From Thiohalocapsa sp. ML1 (lineage in GTDB: Bacteria > Pseudomonadota > Gammaproteobacteria > Chromatiales > Chromatiaceae), in NCBI RefSeq assembly GCF_001469165.1, contig NZ_JABX01000002.1:182097-246096 (forward strand): 64,000 bases of DNA. The letters run 5' to 3'. How positions within the stretch are numbered: the first letter of the stretch is position 1; each line of letters begins with the position of its first letter. Of this stretch, positions 1 through 8,397 are shown piece by piece. Under the pieces are notes generated by a model, which searched no databases, was not told where the DNA came from, and saw only the letters and a list, made by a program, of their open reading frames with translations. The position numbers and the translations under genes were made by a program.

Positions 1-1704
1 AGCCAACCCGGCGATGCGGGCCATGGTGCGCAGCCGGGCGACCGGATCGAGCCGCAGCCGCCGACCAAGATCGAGGCCACCGCCAGGGGCTCCGGCGTTC
101 AGCCCATGCCGCTGTACGCGCGCGTCGATCAGTCCCGAGTCGCGGCGGCCGCAGGGCGCGAGATCAACGCCATCGAGGCGCGCCTGGAGCAGCAGATCGG
201 CGCCCTGGAGCAGCAGCTCGCGGTGGTCCGTGCCGAGCGTGACGCCGCGCTGCGGGCACTCACCGAAGCCGGCGCAGGCGCCGATGGCCCCACGCAGTCC
301 GTAGACGCAGCCACGGGTCCCGAGCGGGATGCGGCCCTCGCCGCCGCGGAGTCGTCGCTGCGCACGATGAACGAGCGCCTCGAGCAGCAGACGCAGGCGC
401 TGAGCGAGGAGATCGCGATCATCCGTGCGGAGCGCGACGCGGGGCACGCGGCGCTCGCCGCCGCCGAGGCGGAGCTGACCGCCATGGGCGCGCGGCTTGC
501 GCAGCAGACCCATGCGCTGAACCAGCAACTGCACGTCGTGCGAAACCAGCGCGACGAGGCCGGGGAAGCGTTGCTGACCCGGGTGCCGGGCGACGCGCAT
601 CGCAAGGCGCTCGCCGCCGCCGAGGCCGAGCTCACCGCCATGGGCGCGCGGCTCGCGCAGCAGACCCATGCGCTGAACCAGCAGTTGCACGTGGTGCGCG
701 ACCAGCGCGACGACGCCGAGGGCGCCCTGCTGACCCGGGTGCCGGGCGACGAGCACCGCAAGGCGCTGGCCGCCGCCGAGGCCGAGCTGACCGCCATGGG
801 CGCGCGGCTCGCGCAGCAGACCCATGCCCTGAACCAGCAACTGGAGGTGGTCCGCGGCCAGCGCGATGACGCCGAGCAGGAGGTGCTCGCGCGCATCCCC
901 GGCAGCGAGCACCGCAGCGCGTTGGCCGCTGCCGAGTCCGCGCTCGCCGCCATGGGCGCGCGCCTGGAACAGCAGACCCACGCGCTCGGCCAGCAGCTCA
1001 GGCTGGTCCGCACACAGCGCGACGAGGCCCGGGAAGAGGTGCTGGCGCGCGTGCCGGCGAAGGAGCACACGGCCGCCATCGCCGCGCTGGAGGCACGCAT
1101 CGATGCAATGCAGGCGCGGCTGGACCAGCAGACGCACGCGCTGAAGCAGCAGCTCGTCGTCGTCCGCGGGCAGCGCGACGGCAGCGCCGAGGACCCCGCC
1201 GCGCCCGCGGGCACGCGCGCGGCGCCGACGCCGCCTGCATCCCCGGCGGGGCCGGCCGCGGCAAGCGAGGCGCTGGCCGAGAGCGCCGCCGCCGTCGGCG
1301 GCGAGGTCACGGACACCGGCATCCGCGTCAACCTAGGCGGCGATCGACTCAGCTTCGCGAGCGGCAGCGCCACGCTGCCGACCGGCGAGTTGCCGGACCT
1401 GGACCGAACCGCCGAGCTGCTTGTGAGCCGGCCGGAGCTCACCGCCCGCATCGAAGGCCACACCGACAGCGTCGGCAGCGCCGCGCTGAACCTGTCCCTG
1501 TCGCAACAGCGCGCCGAAGCGGTGCGCGCGGCGCTGGTGGCACGCGGCATCGACCCGGCAAGGCTCACCGCCGTTGGCATCGGCCCCGACCGGCCCATCG
1601 CCGACAACGGCACGCCGCAGGGCCGCAGCCGGAACCGCCGCGTCGAGATCCTGCTGTCCTCCCAAGAGCAGGTTGCGGCGCAGACGGAGAATCAGGACAA
1701 CTGA
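1..1704 (+). CDS. OmpA-family protein with long repeated coiled coil (5' end outside window)
   Basis: The frame is open from base 1, so the true start lies upstream; the first in-frame ATG in the window is at 106. The visible part is about 567 residues. From roughly base 150 to 1180 it has seven related coiled-coil modules; the inner ones are almost identical and 52 residues (156 bp) long, each carrying A-L-A-A-A-E-A-E-L, Q-Q-T-H-A-L and V-V-R-x-Q-R-D. A Pro/Ala-rich linker follows, then a C-terminal OmpA/Pal-type peptidoglycan-binding domain (about 1300-1680) with IEGHTDSVGS and NRRVEI. Family knowledge places this domain in the periplasm, bound to the cell wall; the coiled coil presumably acts as a spacer or oligomerisation rod. 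Signal peptide or anchor would lie outside the window. Confidence 0.85.
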   Translation, partial: SQPGDAGHGAQPGDRIEPQPPTKIEATARGSGVQPMPLYARVDQSRVAAAAGREINAIEARLEQQIGALEQQLAVVRAERDAALRALTEAGAGADGPTQSVDAATGPERDAALAAAESSLRTMNERLEQQTQALSEEIAIIRAERDAGHAALAAAEAELTAMGARLAQQTHALNQQLHVVRNQRDEAGEALLTRVPGDAHRKALAAAEAELTAMGARLAQQTHALNQQLHVVRDQRDDAEGALLTRVPGDEHRKALAAAEAELTAMGARLAQQTHALNQQLEVVRGQRDDAEQEVLARIPGSEHRSALAAAESALAAMGARLEQQTHALGQQLRLVRTQRDEAREEVLARVPAKEHTAAIAALEARIDAMQARLDQQTHALKQQLVVVRGQRDGSAEDPAAPAGTRAAPTPPASPAGPAAASEALAESAAAVGGEVTDTGIRVNLGGDRLSFASGSATLPTGELPDLDRTAELLVSRPELTARIEGHTDSVGSAALNLSLSQQRAEAVRAALVARGIDPARLTAVGIGPDRPIADNGTPQGRSRNRRVEILLSSQEQVAAQTENQDN

Positions 1705-2070
<366 letters not shown>

Positions 2071-3297
2071 CTATTCCCCGCAGCGAACTTCGACCCGACG
2101 ATTCAGCGAGCGGCCGGCCTCGTCGTCGTTGCTGGCGATGGGCGCCGCCTCTCCGCGCCCGACGGCGCTCAGGCGTGGCGCGGCAATGCCCCGCTCCACC
2201 AGCGCCGCCACCACCGCGGCGGCGCGCCGTTCGGACAAGGCCCGGTTGTAGGCGTCGCTGCCCTCACCGGAGGTGTGGCCCTCGATGGCGATGCGCGCGG
2301 CACCGGCCGAGCGCAGGCCATCCGCGAGCGCATCGAGCACCGGCGCGGACTCCGGGCGCAGCACATCCGAGTCGTAGTCGAAGCGCAGCGCATGGATGAC
2401 GGCACCGCAGCCGAGCGCCGGCGGCGCAGGCGCCGCGCAGCGGGTGCCGGCATCCGTCACCGGCTCGCCGTCGTAGCGCCGAAACGGCGCCCCGTTGCTG
2501 GAGCGCACGCCGGCAAGGGCGCCATCGTGAACCATGAGCACGAACAGGCTCTCGATGCCGTCGTCCGGCGAGATGCCCCGGGCCCGCAGCACATTGCCGT
2601 CTACGGTACCTGCCAGATCACCGTTGGCGTCATAGCAGCCGGACACCACGGCGCCGTCCTGCGCGAGCGTCAGCTTGACCCCTTTGCCCTTCCACGCACC
2701 GCTGAAGGCGTCCGAGAGCGGCACCGACTCCTGCTCGCCGTTGCCGATGATCTCGCTGAATTCATAGAACATCGCGTCGCGCTGCACGTCGATGCCGCCG
2801 CCGAGCCGGAGCTTGACCCAGCGCACCGCGCGCGGCTCGGTCATCGTCAGCTCCGTGACCTCACCCTTGCCCGCGTGCGTCGCGAGGCTCGCGCTGCCGA
2901 GCGGCGCGAAGGGCCCATCCGGCCCCTCCGCGCTGCCGAGCACCTCGACCTCCCGCACAAAGGTCTGCGAAGGGCTCGGCGTCTCCAGCACGTTCGGCAC
3001 CGCGAGCCGATCGAACGTCGTCGCCGCCGGCAGCCGATACACGAATTCCACCCGAGCATCCGCCGGCGCCCGGCTCGCGAAGACGAAGCCCTGCACATCG
3101 CCGTCGATCATCGCCAGCGCATGATCGTCGCGCACCTTGTAGGCCTCGCCGCCGAGGATCTGCACCGGCAGCGCACCCTGCGCAAAGCTGAGCAGGTCGG
3201 TGCGCGGATCGTCCGCGGCGCGAACGGCGCCTACCGCGCCGACGGCGAGCGGAATGCTGGCAAGCAGGCAGGCGATGTGCTGGGACTGTACGTGCAT
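2071..3297 (-). CDS. Secreted OmpA-family protein with N-terminal discoidin-like domain
   Basis: 408 residues starting at ATG 3297. Residues 1-27 form a Sec signal peptide ending in VRAADD. Residues about 30-180 read like a beta-sandwich F5/8 type C (discoidin) domain (RAVRWVKLRLGGG near its end), a fold that often binds carbohydrate. A middle section (about 190-280) with GxWxGKG and CYDANGDLAG resembles small beta-rich domains of OmpA proteins. The C-terminal 115 residues are an OmpA/Pal-like peptidoglycan-binding domain with IEGHTSGEGSDAYN and NRRVEVRC. The role is probably to link the cell wall to an envelope or surface ligand; the ligand is not deducible. It is convergent with the preceding OmpA-domain gene. 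Confidence 0.8.
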   Translation of the reverse strand: MHVQSQHIACLLASIPLAVGAVGAVRAADDPRTDLLSFAQGALPVQILGGEAYKVRDDHALAMIDGDVQGFVFASRAPADARVEFVYRLPAATTFDRLAVPNVLETPSPSQTFVREVEVLGSAEGPDGPFAPLGSASLATHAGKGEVTELTMTEPRAVRWVKLRLGGGIDVQRDAMFYEFSEIIGNGEQESVPLSDAFSGAWKGKGVKLTLAQDGAVVSGCYDANGDLAGTVDGNVLRARGISPDDGIESLFVLMVHDGALAGVRSSNGAPFRRYDGEPVTDAGTRCAAPAPPALGCGAVIHALRFDYDSDVLRPESAPVLDALADGLRSAGAARIAIEGHTSGEGSDAYNRALSERRAAAVVAALVERGIAAPRLSAVGRGEAAPIASNDDEAGRSLNRRVEVRCGE

Positions 3298-3360
3298 AGG
3301 GCGTCTCTCCGGCGCGGGTGCATACCTGCGTACCCTGACTTACCGGGCGCGCCGGCACAA

Positions 3361-3708
3361 GTAGCGTCGAGCGATCCGCGCACGCGGCTGGGCGAGCCGG
3401 ACGGCGTCACCGACCTGCGCTTCGATCTGGTGCTCAAGGACCGCAGACGCCCGAACGGCGTATCAGTCGATGATCTCAGAGGCTGTGAAAAAACCGGCAG
3501 CCGAAAGAATCCGTCTCCGTAAGTCCCGGATTTATAAATGGAAATTTTCTGAGATGCCGGCGAGAAAAGGGTTTTTTCACAAACTCTCAGCTCGGGAGAG
3601 ATCGAGGCGCTCTCGATGATCGGCGCCTTGATCATGGCGCGGGCCGGGCTCGACCTGGTGCTGGTGGACGAGCCGGAGCTGCACCTGCACCCCGCCTGGC
3701 ATCGCGCG
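3361..3708 (+). pseudogene. Remnant of an ABC-type/OLD-like ATPase
   Basis: Two fragments in one frame once an insertion is removed. 3379-3479 encodes DLRFDLVLKDRRRPNGVSVDDL, split here only by wording, and 3586-3706 encodes SSGEIEALSMIGALI followed by LVLVDEPELHLHP. Joined across the insertion they give an ABC signature LSSGE followed by a Walker B motif with the DEPELHLHP extension typical of AAA_15/AAA_21 and OLD-like ATPases. There is no Walker A, start or C-terminus, so this is a relic. A 106-bp inverted-repeat element (3480-3585) interrupts it, and REP-like hairpin DNA replaces everything after 3708. It marks the start of the decayed accessory zone. Confidence 0.6.
3480..3585. mobile_element. 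MITE-like element with terminal inverted repeats
   Basis: The left end reads AGGCTGTGAAAAAACC and the right end is its near-complement GGTTTTTTCACAAACT. A six-base direct repeat TCTCAG lies on each side (3474-3479 and about 3585-3590), as expected for target duplication. The 106-bp body has no coding capacity and is AT-richer than its surroundings. Removing the element with one copy of the direct repeat restores an ATPase frame, which supports recent insertion. I cannot name the mobilising transposase. Confidence 0.65.
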
Positions 3709-3713
3709 AAAAT

Positions 3714-3789
3714 GGGGACAGACCACGTTTTCAATCGTCTGGCCAAAGGTACAACCCGAAAAACGTGGTCTGTCCCTGAGGTGTCCCCA
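3714..3789. repeat. REP-like hairpin pair (GGGGACAGACCACG family)
   Basis: GGGGACAGACCACGTTTTC at 3714-3732 and its inverted partner at 3758-3776 form a 19-bp stem with about 25 bp between. The GGGGACA / TGTCCCC core recurs near 3941, 4134-4165, 4830, 8075, 9003-9016, 9707 and 10635-10664. This looks like the REP/BIME family normally moved by RAYT (TnpA_REP) transposases; no RAYT gene is in the window. Confidence 0.6.
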
Positions 3790-3815
3790 CAAAATCGCCT
3801 CCCACCCAACTGTTT

Positions 3816-3948
3816 ATCCGGACAGTAGCGCATCGTGATGACTCGCGACCCATTGATCCGGCGGCCCGATGGCATCGGCGAGCGTCGCGACGGCCGCCTG
3901 ACAGTGCGCCAACGTCAGCAGCAGCCTGGCGGAGGAAAATGGGGACAA
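3816..3948 (-). pseudogene. Unidentified coding fragment
   Basis: A minus-strand reading frame gives a protein-like stretch (LLLTLAHCQAAVATLADAIG then DQWVASHHDALLSG) ending at a stop at 3814. It has no start and is cut at 3948 by REP and intron-derived sequence. Composition suits a helical protein tail, but I do not recognise the family. It is probably debris of an older gene. Confidence 0.25.
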
Positions 3949-4134
3949 TTTTCGGGGCTCACCACCTTCAGGGCCGGCTTCACCCGTTACCTTTGCACCT
4001 CGCCTGCTTTCGTGCCTACGCATCGACGTGTCCGTTGCCGTCCACGCCGCAAGGCTCGATACTGGGCTCGCGGCTCACGATTACCCAGGCGGGACTTCCA
4101 CCCGCTAGAACACGCGGCCTTGCCAGGCCGCACT
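3949..4134 (-). mobile_element. Group II intron 5' fragment (solo domain I piece)
   Basis: On the minus strand the fragment begins GTGCGGCC at 4134, the GUGYG start of group II introns, and runs about 185 nt with high similarity to the first part of the longer copies at 8064 and 9697. The base pairs before it read GGGGACA, as at the other two copies. The fragment ends at 3949 beside another GGGGACA, so it is bracketed by REP halves. There is no ORF and no domain V. Confidence 0.55.
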
Positions 4135-4155
4135 GTCCCCTATTGTTCCTGTCCC

Positions 4156-4479
4156 CTATTGTTCCTGGCGCGGTGCCAGGGCCGCCAGTGCCCCCGCCTC
4201 TTGCTGCCGCCGCCAGGTCGTCAGGTGCGAGGAGTACAGCCCTTCCCGGCGCAGCAGGGCGCCGAGATCGCCCGGCTCGCAGCGATCGGCTTGCCGCAGG
4301 ATCTCCAGCTTGTACTTGGCGCCGAAGCGCCGACGCTGCGCGCGCTCCACCACCTCCGGGTCCGGGGTGGACGCGGGCGCCCGCGACGCGGCCGCGGAGC
4401 CGACTTCGGTCGCCCTACGGGCTCCCTGCGTCGGCTCCGCGGCCGCGTCGCGCTGGGTCTCGTTCTGCGTGTCGGTCAT
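4156..4479 (-). pseudogene. Truncated IS3-family transposase OrfA
   Basis: Reading from ATG 4479 the product has an Ala/Pro-rich N-terminus and then an IS3-type helix-turn-helix segment: RRRFGAKYKLEILRQAD, LGALLRREGLYSSHLTTWRR and EAGALAALAPR. In intact OrfA proteins this segment is followed by a leucine-zipper region and then OrfB with the DDE catalytic core. Here a stop at 4156 ends the protein right after APR and no OrfB follows, so it is a relic. Terminal inverted repeats are not recognisable. Confidence 0.7.
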
Positions 4480-4524
4480 TGGTGATTCTCCTTCCCGCCG
4501 CTACAGTAAATCGGCCAGGGGGAA

Positions 4525-4716
4525 ATGTCTCACCTACATTGGCACAGAGGCCTGGCCGCGGAGGTGCTCGCCGATCAGTGCCCGCCGGAGCCGCTGCGTG
4601 CCGCCGCCTATCGCGCCGCGTTGGCGCTCGCGCGCACGCCGGACGACGTCGCGCAGCGCCGCGCCCTCGGGGCGGCGCACCCCGGGCTGCTCGCGGCGTT
4701 TCTCGGCCAGCAATAG
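4525..4716 (+). CDS. Small hypothetical protein (63 aa), possibly a remnant
   Basis: An ATG at 4525 opens a 63-residue frame, rich in Ala/Leu/Arg, with codon use like neighbouring genes (ALALARTPDDVAQRRAL, AAHPGLLAAFLGQQ). I do not recognise it and see no good ribosome-binding site. It sits between an IS3 relic and a worn attC-like repeat, so it could be the tail of a lost gene. Confidence 0.3.
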   Translation: MSHLHWHRGLAAEVLADQCPPEPLRAAAYRAALALARTPDDVAQRRALGAAHPGLLAAFLGQQ

Positions 4717-4730
4717 ACCCGCTGCCCCAG

Positions 4731-4812
4731 TGACCCCGCTGCCCGCGCCGGAAGCGAAGCGACGGCCCAGCAACGGGCGGTCGCAGCGGAGCCGCTTGCT
4801 AGGCGATTCATT
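4731..4812. repeat. Degenerate attC-like sequence
   Basis: This stretch closely matches the right three-quarters of the 94-bp attC sites at 8882-8975 and 10515-10608, including the GCGCCGGAAGCGAAGCGACG core and the GATTCATTGGTT that follows them. Its outer core sites are lost (GCTAGGC replaces GTTGGGC; no left GCCCAAC). It suggests the cassette array once reached at least this far left. Confidence 0.5.
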
Positions 4813-4928
4813 GGTTTTGGGGCAGAAGCATGGTCTTTCCCCCGATTGTTAATGCTGACGGCATTTGCGTCCGGTGCGACTTCGCTAGCCTCCCGAGTGG
4901 GCGCCGCGTGGGATGGCAGCGCTGCGCA

Positions 4929-4953
4929 TAACGATCAAGCCTGTCGATTGTTA
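4929..4953. promoter_or_regulatory. Palindromic operator/promoter of the RelE/XRE pair
   Basis: TAACGATC and GATTGTTA form an imperfect inverted repeat 20-45 bp ahead of the toxin start, overlapping an AT-rich TTGTTATATTTTG segment that can serve as a -10 region. Placement suits autoregulation by the downstream XRE antitoxin. The role is inferred from position and symmetry only. Confidence 0.45.
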
Positions 4954-4973
4954 TATTTTGTTATGCTGCGCGC

Positions 4974-5228
4974 ATGGACGTGACATGGACACCCAAGGCT
5001 CTGAAGCAGCTCAAGAAGTTGAACAACAAGCCGACGCAGTCGCGCATCCTGAGTGCCACCGCAGCGCTGGAGCGGTTCCCGGATGCCGCCAACGTGAAGG
5101 CGCTCACCGATCACCAGTACGGCTATCGGCTGCGGGTCGGCAACTATCGGGTGTTCTTCAACGTGCTGGCCGCCGTCAGCATCGTCAGCATCGAAGAGGT
5201 GAAGAAGCGCAATGAACGCACCTACTGA
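4974..5228 (+). CDS. RelE/HigB-type toxin (type II toxin-antitoxin)
   Basis: 84 residues. MDVTWTPKALKQLKKLN is the typical N-terminal helix of RelE/ParE-fold toxins, followed by YGYRLRVGNYRVFFNV and VSIVSIEEVKKRNERTY, the characteristic RxGxYRVxF and xVxKRxxxxY core of RelE mRNA interferases. It would cleave mRNA on the ribosome. The last 17 bp overlap the start of the antitoxin, so the pair is a single translationally coupled operon in toxin-first (HigBA-like) order. An operator palindrome precedes it. Confidence 0.85.
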   Translation: MDVTWTPKALKQLKKLNNKPTQSRILSATAALERFPDAANVKALTDHQYGYRLRVGNYRVFFNVLAAVSIVSIEEVKKRNERTY

Positions 5229-5565
5229 GTACCAGACCATTTTCCACGATGGACGGCCGGCGTATGTGCTGGTCCCGGTGGTGGACTGGGAGCGCATCAA
5301 ACCCCTGTTGTCTGCGGCCCGTGCCGCCGACGGCATCCCGCAGGCCGTGGTCGAGGCCCACGTGTTGGGCGACGTGCCGCTGATCCGCGCCTGGCGCGAG
5401 CATCTCGGGCTGACGCAACAGGCCGTTGCCGATGCCGCCGGCATGGCGCAGCCCGCGTTGGCGCGGCTGGAGCGCGGCGAAGGCAACCCTCGGCCGGCAA
5501 CGCTGGCGCGGTTGGCCGCGGCCATGGGCATCAACGCCGCGCAGTTCGCGGAGGAGAGGGAATAG
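5212..5565 (+). CDS. XRE-family antitoxin (HigA-like)
   Basis: 117 residues. The N-terminal half (FHDGRPAYVLVPVVDWERIK) is a Phd/prevent-host-death-like segment as found in antitoxins of this kind. The C-terminal half is a Cro/C1 helix-turn-helix: LGLTQQAVADAAGMAQPALA then LERGEGNPRPATLARLAAAM. It should bind and neutralise the RelE-like toxin encoded just upstream and repress the operon. Its ATG lies inside the toxin gene. Confidence 0.85.
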   Translation: MNAPTEYQTIFHDGRPAYVLVPVVDWERIKPLLSAARAADGIPQAVVEAHVLGDVPLIRAWREHLGLTQQAVADAAGMAQPALARLERGEGNPRPATLARLAAAMGINAAQFAEERE

Positions 5566-5689
5566 GCGCGCGGTCCACCTGCACCAGCCGCATCGCCGGC
5601 ATCGACCCCGGGGGCCACCGCATCAGCTCGACGGCGACGCCTCCGACGGCCCACCGCTACCGGCCTCAGCCCGTGGGCCGCATTCCTGC
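5566..5689. other. Intergenic sequence, no gene seen
   Basis: GC-rich sequence between the antitoxin stop and the mobA relic. No credible reading frame, hairpin or attC core seen. Confidence 0.4.
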
Positions 5690-5975
5690 AAGCTGATCCG
5701 CGTCGTTCAGGTTCGCGAAGGGCCGATCGGCGTCATCGAAGCGCGCCGCCGCGACCCGCAGCCCCGCGAGCCAGCCGTGCACGCTGCGCCCGCCGGCGGC
5801 GAGTTAGGCGTCGAGGCTCCGGGCGAGGCGCGCCGGCAGCAGCGCGTGCGGAAGGGGCTGGCGCTCGGCATCGGCGGCCATGGCGAGCGGCCCTTGGAGG
5901 CCTTCGAGGCGATCGGCGACGACGCGCTCCGCGAGCGCGGCGGACTGCTCCGCATTGCCGTTGACGCCTCAAGTC
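5690..5975 (-). pseudogene. Broken second copy of mobA
   Basis: The DNA is closely similar to 12280-12690, the 3' two-thirds of the intact mobA, in the same orientation. Translated on the minus strand it gives VVADRLEGLQGPLA, then jumps over the segment corresponding to about 120 bp, then LPHALLPARLARSLDA, an in-frame TAG at about 5805, and SVHGWLAGLRVAAARFDDAD and PFANLNDADQLAGMRP. The internal deletion, the stop and the missing GTP-binding N-terminus (LAGGAGRRMGG) mean it cannot be functional. Together with the intact copy it brackets the integron relic. Confidence 0.8.
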
Positions 5976-6459
5976 GGTACGACAAGCCGCAGGGTTGCGG
6001 CACTGCGCCGACGCCGTACCTGACTGACGTCGAACCCGATCCGCTTCTGGCAGAACGAGTGGGCGCATCCGGATTCGGTCAGGAGCTGCAAGCATCGCTC
6101 CCGGTGCGCGATGTCGGACCCGCCCCTCGCACTTCGACCCGGGCCTTGGCCGACAGCTCGCGGCCGATCGCTCGCGATGATTGGTGGTACGTCCCCTATT
6201 TCTCCCCGTCCCCTATTTCTCCCCCGTCCCTTACTTCTCCCCGGGGATACTGGCCTAGATCATCGTGCGCAGCCGCGAGGTTTTTTCGACGCCTATTGAG
6301 CGGGGTCAGCTAAATGGTGACCCTGGCCCCTAGGGCCCTGCGCGTGCCCCACGCGAGCAAATTAAGTAAACTGTCCCGGGAACTCGTCCCCGGAACTCGA
6401 GTCCCCGGAACTCGAACTCGCAGTTTGGCGCCGGAGCTGGGCCGCTTGTTCTGCGTGTT
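5976..6459. other. Accessory intergenic region with tandem REP-like half-sites
   Basis: No convincing gene in about 480 bp. At 6191-6246 the unit GTCCCCTATTTCTCC is repeated three times with small changes; it is related to the TGTCCCCTATTGT half-sites beside the intron copies. At 6378-6412 the unit CCCCGGAACTCG is repeated three times, and the same words flank the intron 5' ends at 8070 and 9703. At about 6440 a GCCGCTTGTT run resembles the right end of an attC whose core has mutated. Confidence 0.5.
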
Positions 6460-6669
6460 CTATACGTACTCGAAGACTGGGGTCTCAATGACTCGGTCAG
6501 GACTCTTTCCACCCTTGATGAGTCTTTGAATGTGCTCGACCGTATCCGGCGAGAAGTACTCCTCTCCGGTCTCCTGGCAAACACGCGCCGGTACGTGTCG
6601 GACCATGTAGAGTTTCCCATCGTACTCAAGCGTGTAGGTCACCGTCGTCTCGACCATGGTTTCTTTCAT
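6460..6669 (-). CDS. YgiT/MqsA-like antitoxin lacking the zinc-finger cysteines
   Basis: 69 residues from ATG 6669. TYTLEYDGKLYMVRHVPARV, CQETGEEYFSPDTVEHIQRL and PVFEYV match the short YgiT-type antitoxins whose usual pair of N-terminal CxxC motifs is absent here. It follows the DUF4258 gene by 16 bp on the same strand, the standard toxin-then-antitoxin order for this pair. Codon use is AT-richer than the core genes, consistent with a cassette gene. Confidence 0.75.
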   Translation of the reverse strand: MKETMVETTVTYTLEYDGKLYMVRHVPARVCQETGEEYFSPDTVEHIQRLIKGGKSPDRVIETPVFEYV

Positions 6670-6685
6670 GGATGCCTCTACATTC

Positions 6686-6997
6686 TCAGCTTATACTGAT
6701 GCGATCATCAAACCACCGATCCCGGCCTGGCTCATAGATCGTGATGACCTTCAGTACTGGACGATTAGGGTAACTGCAGAGCACATGAAGCGCACGCCCC
6801 GAACTGGCGTAGCCGAGAACGAGGCAGCTCGGACCATACTTGTCATCAGGGTAATCCTCGACAATCTCGACCTTACCCAATAAGGCTTCTTCAAACTCGT
6901 TTACGCTGATGTCGCGACGAATGCTCTGATCCAACGCATGTCGGGAGAACTCGTAACACCGAGATCGGATCTTCTCTTGGATATCGTTAACGATCAT
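6686..6997 (-). CDS. DUF4258 protein (RelE-fold toxin partner)
   Basis: 103 residues from ATG 6997. YEFSRHALDQSIRRDISVNE is the DUF4258 opening (xHAxxRxxxRxI), followed by EIVEDYPDDKYGPSCLVLGY and LHVLCSYPNRPVLKVITIYEP, the strand-rich core. DUF4258 proteins have a RelE-like fold and pair with YgiT-type antitoxins, as here. It begins 45 bp from an attC core site (7042-7134), so the pair fits an integron cassette; toxin-antitoxin cassettes are common in sedentary integrons. Confidence 0.8.
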   Translation of the reverse strand: MIVNDIQEKIRSRCYEFSRHALDQSIRRDISVNEFEEALLGKVEIVEDYPDDKYGPSCLVLGYASSGRALHVLCSYPNRPVLKVITIYEPGRDRWFDDRISIS

Positions 6998-7041
6998 CCC
7001 CGGAATCTACTTACCATGGCCGCTCAGCGCGAGCCTTTGCT

Positions 7042-7134
7042 GCCCAACGTCAACGTCGGCCTGCGCATGCTGTTGCGCCGCCCGCGTCAGCGGCGGCGAG
7101 GCACCATGCGGTCGGGCGGAGCCAATTGTTGGGC
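7042..7134. other. attC recombination site
   Basis: 93 bp bounded by GCCCAAC (RYYYAAC, 7042-7048) and GTTGGGC (GTTRRRY, 7128-7134), the core sites of integron attC. The interior is an imperfect palindrome: GCGCATGCTG and GTTGCGCCGCC on the left pair with GGCGGCG and CACCATGCGG on the right, giving the folded hairpin that IntI recognises. Confidence 0.75.
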
Positions 7135-7299
7135 TTGATTGTGCTGGAAGTACGGAGCCGAGGCAACAAGTTACCGACCTTGCCAGGATGCTTGATTGCA
7201 AGACGTGACCCCGAGCTCCTTATTATTCAACGTCACGGGAAGTAAGCCGGCGCCTTGCCGTCGCTTAGGCAGATGTTTGCTTTGTTTGCCGCCTGGTTT

Positions 7300-8064
7300 C
7301 CCGGCGGTGCCGCAATATCTCTGCCATGCGACGGTTCGGCTCCCGGCTCCTCGCTGAACCGGACTTGGAGTGTTACACCATCCGGCTCCCGGCCCGAGCC
7401 TTTCGCCGTGGAACAGGGGGCGAGTCCAGCGCCCTGTCGACTCCGCGCGTGCGGCTTCCGCCGCAGCGCCGAGTGTGTCGCGCACCGCCACAGGGCGGGC
7501 ACGCCGACGGCGTGAAACGCGCGAGCAGGGTTGTCACGGACAGAGTCCTCTCGGTGTAGGGCCGTGTTTCACCCGCGCATTATCTCGGGCCGCCACCCGC
7601 AATGCTGACCACGCATGACCGGGCGTCACAGCTCGTATGGGTGGCTCCGACTTCCACGCATCACCGCCCGTGTCCTCGCTTTTACGCTTGTTCGCGGGTG
7701 CCCGCTTCCCGCGGACCGATGCGCGGATCTCCCTGGTTACCGCGTGTTCTCGATCCCAATATCCACACGGTCAGGCTCGACACGGCCTCGGACCCCGGGG
7801 AGTATCCGTGCCGCTCGCCATGACGCGACACGGGTTGTTGCCTGCCGGGGGACAAACCCGTCGGCACTCCCGACTGTTCTTTTCGGGGCTCAACACCTTA
7901 AGGGTCGGCTTCACCCGTTACCTTTGCACCTCGCCTGCTTTCGTGCCTACGCAACGACGCGCCTGTTACCAGTCACGCCGCAAGGCTCGATACTGGGCTC
8001 GCGGCTCACGATTACTCAGGCGGGATTCACACTCGCTAGATCACGCGGCCTTGCCAGGCCGCAC
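7300..8064 (-). mobile_element. ORF-less group II intron RNA (copy 1)
   Basis: On the minus strand it begins GTGCGGCC at 8064 (GUGYG consensus). The next helices, such as GGCC-TGGCAA-GGCC and AGCGGGTGTGAATCCCGC, follow group II domain I style. At 7388-7356 lies a domain V-like segment: GAGCCGGATG, a GTGTAACACTCC apex, and AAGTCCGGTTC, with perfect 8-bp outer pairing and the AGC of the catalytic triad. No reverse transcriptase is encoded, so domain IV is empty. Domain VI and the 3' splice site are not clear; the left end is approximate. The 5' exon ends GGGGACA. If transcribed, this RNA would need maturase supplied in trans. Confidence 0.65.
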
Positions 8065-8194
8065 TGTCCCCGGAACTCGACCACTCGGTTTTCGGCTGCC
8101 GCAGGCCGAGGACCGCGCTCGGCTCGAATTCGGGCCAAACGGCGCGCGATCCCCGCTTCGGCCTGCCGCCGTCGCCGCAACGGCGACGAAGACA

Positions 8195-8242
8195 GCCGGT
8201 GGTGCGCCGGCCGCGGGTCCCCGCGGCCGGCGCACCACCGGC
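8195..8242. repeat. Long GC-rich perfect palindrome
   Basis: Two 23-bp arms beginning GCCGGTGGTGCGCCGG are exactly complementary with a 2-bp centre. The second copy (about 9828-9875) carries one mismatch near the centre. It lies between the 63-bp attC and the intron 5' end. No T-run follows on either strand, so it is not a textbook terminator. Confidence 0.8.
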
Positions 8243-8294
8243 TTCATGGAAGATGTTTTCTATGCCCTCCCCGTGATTCCTCGACCCCGGGCTC

Positions 8295-8357
8295 GTCCAA
8301 CGACCGGTTCAGATCGCGGCTCGCTTCGCTCGCGCGATCTAACCTTATTCGTTGGGC
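8295..8357 (+). other. attC recombination site (63 bp)
   Basis: GTCCAAC (8295-8301) and GTTGGGC (8351-8357) bound a classic short attC. Inside, GGTT-C-AGATCGCG on the left pairs with CGCGATCTAACC on the right, leaving one unpaired C in the left arm. In characterised attC sites this extrahelical base marks the R''/L'' side, so the canonical top strand here is plus and the recombining R' core is the right one. A second copy is at 9928-9990. Confidence 0.85.
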
Positions 8358-8397
8358 GTCTGTGCATTGGTTGCTCGCCGTTGTTGAACTCGGCCCA

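Noticed and set aside
129..1613. Long minus-strand frame opposite the OmpA/coiled-coil gene
   Set aside because: Ser/Ala/Arg-rich translation that mirrors the repeats of the plus-strand protein; no domain recognisable.
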